Positions 14,967-20,534 of a DNA stretch of 22,191 bases are shown here, one piece after another. Origin of the DNA: a virus. The DNA lies in IMG/VR virus record IMGVR_UViG_3300035034_001963, positions 1 to 22,191 of that record; one strand, given 5' to 3'. Numbering within the stretch: the stretch's first letter is position 1; the number at the start of each line of letters is the position of its first letter. A program made the translations under genes and the position numbers. Below the pieces are notes generated by a model. The model saw only the letters and a program-made list of their open reading frames with translations. It was not told the origin of the DNA and searched no databases.

Positions 14967-15065
14967 TTACTCTGCTGCATTCTGTTGCAGCCTCGTGATG
15001 GTCTTATCGACCGGCTGTGCAGCAGAAGCATCAACTATTTGTGGAGAGCGTGAGAATATTGCCAT
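14967..15065 (-). CDS. Possible 32-aa small protein at the head of the leftward unit
   Basis: An ORF from ATG (15065) to TAA (14967) encodes MAIFSRSPQIVDASAAQPVD and a helical end KTITRLQQNAAE. A GGGGGG run lies six bases upstream, which is a poor ribosome site. It ends 27 bases before the HTH-like gene. It could be a short first gene or only a leader. Nothing in the sequence identifies a function. Confidence 0.35.
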   Translation of the reverse strand: MAIFSRSPQIVDASAAQPVDKTITRLQQNAAE

Positions 15066-15093
15066 GCGCGACCCCCCGGAGTTGTTGTGGCCC

Positions 15094-15141
15094 TATTGGC
15101 AACCCTTAGACCTTTCTAACCTGCTGGAGGGGTTGCCAATA
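15094..15141 (-). other. Stem-loop at expected 5' end of leftward RNA
   Basis: TATTGGCAACCC (15094-15105) and GGGTTGCCAATA (15130-15141) are perfect 12-bp inverted repeats with a 24-nt loop. Made of two repeat elements, it could act as DNA operator pair or as an RNA hairpin. Confidence 0.6.
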
Positions 15142-15148
15142 AAATCCC

Positions 15149-15178
15149 ATAAAAATGAGTCTTTCTTGGTATTAGCAA
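15149..15178 (-). promoter_or_regulatory. Putative leftward promoter in left arm
   Basis: On the minus strand TTGCTA (15178-15173) and TTTTAT (15154-15149) are separated by 18 bases; each has about four of six consensus bases. The -35 lies inside a repeat copy. Start of transcription near 15142 would place the stem-loop 15094-15141 at the very 5' end of the leftward RNA. Confidence 0.4.
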
Positions 15179-15191
15179 CCCCTTGAGATCT

Positions 15192-15228
15192 ATTGGCAAC
15201 CCCAGCTAATAACCAAGGGGTTGCCAAT
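15192..15228. other. Central inverted repeat pair
   Basis: ATTGGCAACCCC (15192-15203) and GGGGTTGCCAAT (15217-15228) are perfect 12-bp inverted repeats separated by 13 bases, between the two mirrored arms. It has no mirror counterpart with the same spacing. Confidence 0.6.
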
Positions 15229-15390
15229 CTTTCCTATTGTTTACGGTGCTTTATAGCTATTGGCTACCCTTTCTTTCTCATTCCTTCCTAAAAGGCAATA
15301 GGGAGAAATAAGAATATGAATAAAGGAATCGTGAATTCCCCGCCTGTTCTCCAAAAGGGGGGTCGTTGCGGTTGCTAATCGTGTTTGCGG

Positions 15391-15420
15391 TTGCTAATCC
15401 GAAAAAAGCCTCATTTTTAT
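15391..15420 (+). promoter_or_regulatory. Putative rightward promoter in right arm
   Basis: TTGCTA (15391-15396) and TTTTAT (15415-15420) are separated by 18 bases, the mirror image of the leftward pair. Transcription would start near 15427, at the edge of the stem-loop 15424-15479, and give a leader of about 200 nt before the first rightward gene. Confidence 0.4.
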
Positions 15421-15423
15421 GAG

Positions 15424-15479
15424 CTCTTATTGGCAACCCTTAGAGCGGAAAATGCAGGCTTAGGGGTTGCCAATAAGAG
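15424..15479 (+). other. Stem-loop at expected 5' end of rightward RNA
   Basis: CTCTTATTGGCAACC (15424-15438) and GGTTGCCAATAAGAG (15465-15479) are perfect 15-bp inverted repeats. In RNA the stem can be lengthened by about five more pairs, including two G-U, leaving a loop of about 16 nt. Confidence 0.65.
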
Positions 15480-15629
15480 GGTAAGGGTTGCCAATGCGAC
15501 CATTATTCAGCCTTTAAACGACGATAAACACCGATTTCTCAAGTTGCGCTGAAATACTTGAATCTTTTGCTTTATTTTCGAGCTATAAATATTTCCAACG
15601 GGCACTACTTCGTAGCAAAGGATCTGAAT

Positions 15630-16169
15630 ATGAGAGAAGAAAATTATTTCGCCTACGGATTTGAACCCGAGGATCTGGCCCCTCAACCGGTGCATGAGCC
15701 CCAAACAGCCGTCTACCTCGGCTTCGACAACGCACTCTACACTGACGGCAAAACTCCTTGCCAAGCGTTGCCTACTGTTTTGAACCTGAAGGGCGTAAAG
15801 TTCTTCATGCTCGATTCTGATGGAAACGAATGGCCCATCAGCAGAAAAGATTTGATCGAGCGGATGGAGAAAGGCGAGTACTTGTGGTTGTCTTCCAAAG
15901 AGGATAACCGCAAAGATGGAAGCTGGGTGCAAGGTTCTTGCTTTCAGATCAAATCAACCAAAGACATCAAGTCTTATCGGCCAGAGTTCAAACCGCCGTT
16001 CTCTGAGAGCAAAATCGAGGCGCTACTCGGGAAGCCTCAAGGCTCCTTTTTCTTTAAGGGGCGCTGCCGCCAACACAATCAAGACGGAACTGTGAGCCGA
16101 GGCACCAACTACAACACCCTCAAGCGCCTCAACGCACAGCGCCTTGCAGGCCTCAAAGGCGATCAATGA
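15630..16169 (+). CDS. Hypothetical protein, first gene of the rightward unit
   Basis: The 179-residue product starts at ATG 15630 with AAAGGA seven bases upstream; the frame is open further upstream from a TTG at 15558, but without a ribosome site. The sequence has an acidic N-terminus (MREENYFAYGFEPEDLAP), a middle region with TAVYLGFDNALYTDGKTPC and VKFFMLDSDGNEWPISRKDL, and a basic end (GRCRQHNQDGTVSRGTNYN, LKRLNAQRLAGLKG). I do not recognise the family. As the first gene after the putative rightward promoter it should be expressed early. The stop overlaps the next start (ATGA). Confidence 0.75.
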   Translation: MREENYFAYGFEPEDLAPQPVHEPQTAVYLGFDNALYTDGKTPCQALPTVLNLKGVKFFMLDSDGNEWPISRKDLIERMEKGEYLWLSSKEDNRKDGSWVQGSCFQIKSTKDIKSYRPEFKPPFSESKIEALLGKPQGSFFFKGRCRQHNQDGTVSRGTNYNTLKRLNAQRLAGLKGDQ

Positions 16170-16588
16170 TGGATGCAAACTCTTCCAGAGACCTCATTCA
16201 TTATGAGATCGAAACGATCGTCTCGGTCCTCACAAAGGACTACCTGCAACAGGCCAAGAGTGTCTGGTTCTCGCTCAAGGAGGCTTATGAATTCTACGGT
16301 CCGATGACAGATGTCAACGCAGTTTTCTTCAGAACCATCGCTGCATCACCATCGCAAGCCGAATCTTCTATATGTAAGCTTCTTGCGGTAGAGCTTCGTA
16401 GGCAACACTTTCACTTGGCCCCCCGGCTGTTCTTGGCGGGAAAGCTCCAGACTGCTGTGTGGCGCACGACGATAGACTTCCTACATTTCGACAGGGAGCG
16501 CGCCTCGGTCCGACCCGGCACGAGGGGGGCTCCATCCAAGACTGAATTCGACCTCATCCACAAATGGAAATTAGGAGCACCGACATGA
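16166..16588 (+). CDS. Hypothetical protein (140 aa), early region
   Basis: The ATG overlaps the preceding TGA (ATGA), with AAAGGCG upstream. A second ATG follows directly, so one residue is uncertain. The product is mostly helical, with YEIETIVSVLTKDYLQQAKSV near the start, LLAVELRRQHFHLAPRLFLA in the middle and a basic, Pro/Gly-rich end (SVRPGTRGAPSKTEFDL). No motif or family is recognised. Codon and base use look like the neighbours. The tight overlaps on both sides support it as a real coding region. Confidence 0.7.
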   Translation: MMDANSSRDLIHYEIETIVSVLTKDYLQQAKSVWFSLKEAYEFYGPMTDVNAVFFRTIAASPSQAESSICKLLAVELRRQHFHLAPRLFLAGKLQTAVWRTTIDFLHFDRERASVRPGTRGAPSKTEFDLIHKWKLGAPT

Positions 16589-16788
16589 CGAACGAAGCTG
16601 ACAGAACTATGGCCCAAGCGAAGATGGCTGCGCTTTGCGAGTCTGCAATGCGTGAGATGCCCGGCGAAATCAAGAGAGCTGAGGTGCTGGCACAGGTTCG
16701 GCGGGTTCATTATGATGCATCCATCCGCAAAGGTTTCACACCTGAACAAGCCCTGATTCTTTGCGCCAAAGCGTATCATCAACAGTAA
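16585..16788 (+). CDS. Small hypothetical protein (67 aa)
   Basis: The start ATG at 16585 overlaps the TGA of the previous gene and has AGGAG upstream, so I prefer it to the in-frame ATG at 16564. The product is helical and charged (MTNEADRTMAQAKMAALC, EVLAQVRRVHYDASIRKGF, TPEQALILCAKAYHQQ). The segment 'A...GFTPEQAL.LC' is seen in small phage proteins of unknown function. It could be a small helical inhibitor or adaptor, but there is no direct evidence for that. Confidence 0.65.
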   Translation: MTNEADRTMAQAKMAALCESAMREMPGEIKRAEVLAQVRRVHYDASIRKGFTPEQALILCAKAYHQQ

Positions 16789-16807
16789 GTAATCCAGGAG
16801 CACAAAC

Positions 16808-17191
16808 ATGAGAAACGTTCACGCATTCTTCGTCTTCGCCATCTTCGCACTGTTTGCTCTGGTCTTGATCCTGACCGCAACAGTGTCTCTCTTGGCCACC
16901 AAAGCCTCCGCATCCGCGCCCTTGGACTCAGGTCAATGGTCTAGGGATGCTCGCCCATCGGACATTGACTGCGAATGGCTAGCGACGGTCTTCTCGAACA
17001 TTGCCGCCATGCGAGACGCTGGGCTTCCTGCTACGGTAGCCCAGCGAATGCTTCTGGATGCAGAAGGCCTTCCAATGGAAATGCGAATGGCATTGATCCC
17101 CCACGTTGAGCGCGTATATTCCTCTATCAGCTTCAGCTTCATGACTCCCAAGGAGGTGCTCGACTTCATGCTTGAGCCTTGCGGCAGATGA
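16808..17191 (+). CDS. Small exported or membrane-anchored protein
   Basis: The 127-residue product starts at an ATG with CCAGGAG before it. Residues of about 6-30 are strongly hydrophobic (AFFVFAIFALFALVLILTAT), followed by SLLATKASASAP. This could be a signal peptide with cleavage near A33-S34-A35, or an uncleaved anchor. The rest is a soluble domain with two cysteines, one in DIDCEWLATVFSNIAAMRDAG and one at the end (FMLEPCGR), which could form a disulfide in the periplasm. A role at the envelope, such as superinfection exclusion or lysis control, is possible but not indicated by any motif. Confidence 0.7.
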   Translation: MRNVHAFFVFAIFALFALVLILTATVSLLATKASASAPLDSGQWSRDARPSDIDCEWLATVFSNIAAMRDAGLPATVAQRMLLDAEGLPMEMRMALIPHVERVYSSISFSFMTPKEVLDFMLEPCGR

Positions 17192-17361
17192 AGTGGCCCA
17201 CCAAAGAGCAGACTGGGCGAGGCTTAGTCTCTGAAGCCGTTGATACTGAGCGCCAAAGATTGTGCGATGAAGTCGACAATTTTCTCATGACCAAGACAGG
17301 CCTTCACATTGTCGTCATTGTCGACTTCATCGCCGACCTGAGGAAAGGGCCGAAGCTATGA
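17188..17361 (+). CDS. Small hypothetical protein (57 aa)
   Basis: The ATG at 17188 overlaps the TGA of the exported-protein gene (ATGA). A TTG three codons upstream is possible but less likely. The product MKWPTKEQTGRGL...RKGPKL has a charged helical middle (VDTERQRLCDEVDNFLM) and a hydrophobic stretch (LHIVVIVDFIADL). No family is recognised. Its stop overlaps the next start in the same way, so it is part of a translationally coupled run of very small genes. Confidence 0.6.
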   Translation: MKWPTKEQTGRGLVSEAVDTERQRLCDEVDNFLMTKTGLHIVVIVDFIADLRKGPKL

Positions 17362-17525
17362 ACGCAGGCCAAACCCTAGCAGCCGCATGGTTGGCGATGG
17401 CAGGCACATCGGGGGAGCTCAATCTCGCCATAATGCGTAAGAAGCCTATTCAGCATTCAACCATCCTCCGATGGATCAACCGTCTGCGTAAGGCTGCAGA
17501 CATTCTTGAGGGGCTAACGAAATGA
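17358..17525 (+). CDS. Small hypothetical protein (55 aa), possible HTH
   Basis: Start and stop both overlap neighbours by ATGA (17358-17361 and 17522-17525). The product begins MNAGQTLAAAWLAMAGTSGE, continues LNLAIMRKKP and ends with QHSTILRWINRLRKAADIL, which could be the recognition part of a helix-turn-helix. It is too short for a confident family call. The exact fit between two genes in the overlap chain is the evidence for translation. Confidence 0.6.
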   Translation: MNAGQTLAAAWLAMAGTSGELNLAIMRKKPIQHSTILRWINRLRKAADILEGLTK

Positions 17526-18121
17526 CCGACGCAGACCACCTTATCGGTAAACTTAAATTCGCAGCAATGGACACGCTTAACGCTGATAATGTTCGTGCTC
17601 AATTTAGGGCAGAGGCTGACCGGCTTACCAAAGCGTCAAGGCAGCACAAGGAACTTATGGGAGCGTTGTCGGCTGCAGTGGAATTCATGACATTCCATTC
17701 TACGAAGCATTCTGAACCGGTACCATTGCAGAGGTGCCGGGGGGTGATTGAATCAGCAACACTTGACTGGGCTGCCATAGTCAAGAGGCACACAGAAAAG
17801 ATTAAAGATAACAACCCCCCGATCGTTCAGTCCAACGTCAACCGCGCTGCCATCGACGCTGCGTTTGCTGCTCTTCCGCCAGACGCATCAGGGACTATCG
17901 CAGAAGGAGAAATGGAGCGAGTTCTTGAGGCTGCATTCCGCGCCAACTCACCCGTTCAGTCCCCCACAGACGAAGAGATTCGCGCTTTGGCTCATGCTCC
18001 ATGGGCTTATGGTGGAGAGGTCTTGTCTCGTGCGCTGCTGGGCCTACTCGAAGAACGCATCGCAAGAAGGGGCCAAGCCGCGTCAGGGGGCGATCTTGGG
18101 AAAGATGCAACGAAGGAATAG
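17522..18121 (+). CDS. Hypothetical protein (199 aa), early region
   Basis: The ATG overlaps the preceding TGA. The first half is helical (NADNVRAQFRAEADRLTKA, LMGALSAAVEFMTFHSTKH). A Pro/Asn-rich linker follows (KDNNPPIVQSNVN), then a second helical part (AAIDAAFAALPPD, EGEMERVLEAAFRA, DEEIRALAHAPWAYGGEVL). The tail is polar and probably disordered. No enzymatic motif is visible. The last part has the look of small phage regulatory or adaptor proteins, but the family is not recognised. A 59-codon ORF overlaps its last 17 bases in another frame. Confidence 0.68.
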   Translation: MTDADHLIGKLKFAAMDTLNADNVRAQFRAEADRLTKASRQHKELMGALSAAVEFMTFHSTKHSEPVPLQRCRGVIESATLDWAAIVKRHTEKIKDNNPPIVQSNVNRAAIDAAFAALPPDASGTIAEGEMERVLEAAFRANSPVQSPTDEEIRALAHAPWAYGGEVLSRALLGLLEERIARRGQAASGGDLGKDATKE

Positions 18122-18281
18122 GGAAGCGCGTGAGCTCCAAGGCCTCGCAAGAATTAAGGTTTCGCGCCCAAGAATCATCTTCTCAAACTTTGCAGGCATA
18201 GCTAGGTTTGTAAGTGCCGTAGCTAGGCTTCGAATAACTCTTGACGCTCTGAGGTCGAACAAATCCAAGTCAAAGCCATGA
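18105..18281 (+). CDS. Small highly basic protein (58 aa)
   Basis: The ORF from ATG 18105 to TGA 18279-18281 overlaps the end of the previous gene by 17 bases. The product is rich in Arg and Lys (MQRRNREARELQGLARIKVS, RPRIIFSNFAGIARFV, RLRITLDALRSNKSKSKP), as expected of a nucleic-acid binding or ribosome-targeting peptide. The ribosome site is weak. It fills an otherwise empty stretch, which supports it, but part of its length could be chance. No family is recognised. Confidence 0.45.
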   Translation: MQRRNREARELQGLARIKVSRPRIIFSNFAGIARFVSAVARLRITLDALRSNKSKSKP

Positions 18282-18367
18282 CCGCTTTTATTGTCAAGAC
18301 TCGCCATCTTTCCACGTGTCATTGCGCTTCATACAGGCTATAAAGTTCTTGTCGGTTCGTCTCCGGC

Positions 18368-18430
18368 GCTGCGGCAAGGGCGGTTCTTGAAAACCTCCCC
18401 AGGAACACCATTTACTTACCTTGCCGCAGC
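18368..18430 (+). promoter_or_regulatory. Nested stem-loop in the leader of the GHKL-like gene
   Basis: GCTGCGGCAAGG (18368-18379) and CCTTGCCGCAGC (18419-18430) are perfect 12-bp inverted repeats enclosing a second small hairpin, GGTT/AACC (18382-18385 and 18392-18395). It lies in the 197-bp gap 18282-18478, in which I see no convincing gene. It ends 48 bases before the start of the GHKL-like gene. Possible roles are a leader control element or a transcript boundary. Confidence 0.45.
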
Positions 18431-18478
18431 AGCAGAGACGACAGACGCGGGCTACCTGCCCTTAATGGAGCTGCATCA

Positions 18479-19534
18479 ATGCCTGAAAACTCTTGCGTCT
18501 TCTGGACGCCAACCTCGATACCGATTGAGTCGTTCACGACTTTCGGTCTCAATGCTAAACCCAACACAACAAACCCTATCGGCTTCTTCGGGACCGGTCT
18601 AAAGTACGCAGTCTCTGTGATCCTGCGTCACGGCGGAAATTTCCGGTTGTTCGTTGATGGGACGGAGTACGAGTTCTATTGCGAAGAGAAGCTCTTCCGT
18701 GGGACGAAAGTCCAACAGCTCAGGATGCGAAAGCGCTATGGATTTGGGCGATGGCGTTCATCTGAACTCCCTTTCACGCTTGACCTAGGCAAGAACTGGT
18801 CGCTGTGGATGGCATTCCGCGAGCTGATGTCAAACACCAAGGACGAAGGTGGTTCGGTCAACCTCGGCGGCGTTGACGTCCCAAGCAGCGGAACATACAT
18901 TGAGATAGATTGTGAAGGCTTTGCGACCGATGATGCCATGTACGGCAACGAGGTCTTCTTGAACCAACCGGGGGAGAAGGTCTTCACGCATGGCAGCCTG
19001 ACAATCTACGATGCGCCTTCGAACTATATCTATTACCGGGGGGTGAGGGTGCACGATCTGCGCTTCCCTGCTAGGTTCACTTACGATTTCTCTAGGGGCG
19101 CTGTTGACCTCTCAGAAGACCGCTCTGCCCGAAACTCTTTTTCCTTGATGTACGCCATCAGCAAAGCTTTTATGTGCAGGATCACGGACAAGAAGATTGT
19201 CTACAAAGCTCTCAACTCATCAAAGAAGGAAGACAGCCCAGAGTGGTTTGAAGGGAGAGACTTGATATTCAACGCAGACGATTACGATGCGACCTCAGAG
19301 TTCAAGAGCGTTGCGCGAGATCTATCGTTGAAGGGTTTCGCTTCGCCAGTAGCCTATGGCTATCACGCAAGTCGCACTGCCATGAGGGCAAGCTATGCAA
19401 CCGAGGATCTCGAACTGTCTCTCAGCAAAGCGGAATGGGAGGAAGTCATCAAGGCCGTCGAGGATCACGATAACCGCTACGGAGTTGAAACGGCTGCACT
19501 GCAACGCCTCAAAGATCAACTCAGCGATTCCTAA
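18479..19534 (+). CDS. GHKL-like ATP-binding phage protein
   Basis: The 351-residue product starts at an ATG with TGGAG eight bases upstream. The N-terminus (FWTPTSIPIESFTTFGLNAK, then PNTTNPIGFFGTGLKYAV) contains a glycine motif at 35-42 like the G2/lid region of GHKL ATPases. Residues 113-123 read FRELMSNTKDE, an ExxxNxxD N-box (Glu115, Asn119, Asp122). YIEIDCEGFATDD follows at about 140-152. In classic GHKL proteins (GyrB, Hsp90, MutL) the N-box comes before the G2 box; here the order is reversed, as in a circular permutation. I have seen similar phage proteins annotated only as ATP-binding. The substrate or partner is unknown. Confidence 0.75.
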   Translation: MPENSCVFWTPTSIPIESFTTFGLNAKPNTTNPIGFFGTGLKYAVSVILRHGGNFRLFVDGTEYEFYCEEKLFRGTKVQQLRMRKRYGFGRWRSSELPFTLDLGKNWSLWMAFRELMSNTKDEGGSVNLGGVDVPSSGTYIEIDCEGFATDDAMYGNEVFLNQPGEKVFTHGSLTIYDAPSNYIYYRGVRVHDLRFPARFTYDFSRGAVDLSEDRSARNSFSLMYAISKAFMCRITDKKIVYKALNSSKKEDSPEWFEGRDLIFNADDYDATSEFKSVARDLSLKGFASPVAYGYHASRTAMRASYATEDLELSLSKAEWEEVIKAVEDHDNRYGVETAALQRLKDQLSDS

Positions 19535-19583
19535 GCAGGCAATCGCTGCACACCAACGACCCGCCATCAGAGGAGACAGACCA

Positions 19584-20471
19584 ATGGCAAACACCAAGAA
19601 CCAATACCAGACCGAAGGGGTCCTTCCGGAAGAGCCCATCAACAATATGCCTGTCGTGCAGGCTGGAACTGCAGTATCTCAGACGATGACCGACGACGAC
19701 TTCTTCGGCCTCGAGACTGGCATGGAAGACATCAGCTCTGCTGACGTTACGATTCCGCGCTACGTCATCCTGCAGGGGCTCAGCCCACAGATCAACCCGC
19801 GCAAGGACGAGTATGTCGAAGGCGCGCAGATGGGCATGATCCTGAATACTGCGACCGGCAGGGTCCATAAGTCGATCGAATTGATCTTCGCCGCATACCA
19901 GCGCCGGAACATCGAATGGACCCCCAGAGACAAGCCGTGCCCGATTGCCGGCCTGCCCCAGCTTACAGGCGGGGGGCTGTATCGCGATTACGGCACAGAC
20001 GACACCATTCTGGGAGATTGCTTGCTCTGGGAAGACAACAACTCGCTCTGGACGCCGCGCGGCAATGAATTGGTCGTGACCGGTACTTGGTATGTGATTG
20101 ACCCCTCGACCCTGTCTGTCGGCTTCATCGCCATGGGCAAGACCCAGTTCACTGCAAGCAAGAAGCTGCTTGGCGGCATTCGCGACGAGAAGATCATGAC
20201 GTCGAAGGGCATTCTGCCTGCGCCGCTCTTCTACCGCTCTTGGGAGATGGGCACTGTTATCCGCAAGAATGGCGAGAATGAGTGGTTCGTGTGGAACCAC
20301 AAGCCGGGAACCAAGATCAGCGACATGAGCCACGGTCGTGCGATCCTTGCCGAAGTCAAGGAGATCAACCGTACCATCCGCGAGGGTGAGATGACGATCG
20401 ATGTGGCCGTAGGTGAGGCCTCGGAGACCGCTGGTGGCGGTTCCCGGTCCAGCGACGACGCTCGCATGTGA
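19584..20471 (+). CDS. Conserved phage protein, possible ssDNA-associated
   Basis: The 295-residue product starts at an ATG with AGAGGAGA upstream. It has an acidic N-terminal stretch (MTDDDFFGLETGMEDI), then VTIPRYVILQGLSPQINPRK, EYVEGAQMGMILNTATG and ELIFAAYQRRNIEWTPRD. The C-terminus is Gly/Ser-rich and acidic (GGGSRSSDDARM). 'IPR..ILQ.LSP......Y.EGA..G...NTATGE' is a pattern I associate with a widespread phage family of unknown function, which is often near recombination or replication genes. The acidic tail recalls ssDNA-binding proteins, but this is an analogy. A strong hairpin follows, as often seen after highly expressed genes. Confidence 0.7.
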   Translation: MANTKNQYQTEGVLPEEPINNMPVVQAGTAVSQTMTDDDFFGLETGMEDISSADVTIPRYVILQGLSPQINPRKDEYVEGAQMGMILNTATGRVHKSIELIFAAYQRRNIEWTPRDKPCPIAGLPQLTGGGLYRDYGTDDTILGDCLLWEDNNSLWTPRGNELVVTGTWYVIDPSTLSVGFIAMGKTQFTASKKLLGGIRDEKIMTSKGILPAPLFYRSWEMGTVIRKNGENEWFVWNHKPGTKISDMSHGRAILAEVKEINRTIREGEMTIDVAVGEASETAGGGSRSSDDARM

Positions 20472-20478
20472 AACCAAC

Positions 20479-20510
20479 AGGCTGGCAGGCTTGTGTGGCT
20501 CTGCCAGCCT
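20479..20510 (+). other. Intercistronic 10-bp hairpin
   Basis: AGGCTGGCAG (20479-20488) and CTGCCAGCCT (20501-20510) form a perfect 10-bp stem with a 12-nt loop, seven bases after the stop of the previous gene. No U-tract follows. It is of the same type as the hairpin after the major capsid gene. Confidence 0.65.
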
Positions 20511-20534
20511 CCACCAACTCAAGGAGACGAACAA

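Larger units (their letters stand above)
15095..15495. repeat. Eleven-copy 10-bp repeat array in mirrored arrangement
   Basis: Copies of ATTGGCAACC (F) or its reverse complement (R) begin at 15095 F, 15131 R, 15192 F, 15219 R, 15429 F, 15465 R and 15486 R. One-base variants begin at 15171 F, 15370 R and 15389 R (ATTAGCAACC) and at 15259 F (ATTGGCTACC). The segments 15095-15180 and 15389-15474 are inverted copies of each other: 65 of 86 positions agree without gaps by my hand alignment. Internal spacings are the same (26, 8 and 11 bases, including an ATAAAAATGAG / CTCATTTTTAT pair). I did not see the 10-mer elsewhere in the window. Operator array, replication-origin iterons and RNA leader elements are all possible. 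Confidence 0.85.

Noticed and set aside
14971-15026. 9-bp inverted repeat TCTGCTGCA / TGCAGCAGA
   Set aside because: It lies inside a possible small ORF rich in Ala/Gln codons, so GCA/CAG repetition can produce it by chance.
15316-15378. 20-codon ORF within the control region (MNKGIVNSPPVLQKGGRCGC)
   Set aside because: It is very short, has a poorly spaced ribosome site, and overlaps repeat elements whose sequence explains its end.
15095-15495. Repeat array considered as a CRISPR
   Set aside because: The repeats are only 10 bp, occur in both orientations and have irregular spacings; there are no cas genes.
15558-15589. Possible promoter TTGAAT...TATAAA before the first rightward gene
   Set aside because: The spacer is 20 bases, which is too long, and no better -35 element is present; it could still be a secondary start.
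18278-18343. 21-codon ORF starting at an ATGA overlap with the 58-residue gene
   Set aside because: It ends after 21 codons in a region otherwise without coding signs; the overlap alone is not sufficient.
18291-18602. 103-codon plus-strand ORF overlapping the start of the GHKL-like gene
   Set aside because: It begins at TTG without a ribosome site and overlaps 124 bases of a better supported gene in another frame.
19521-20534. Long minus-strand ORF (337 codons) opposite the 295-residue early gene
   Set aside because: The opposite strand has the better start, ribosome site and recognisable sequence pattern; this frame is a shadow.
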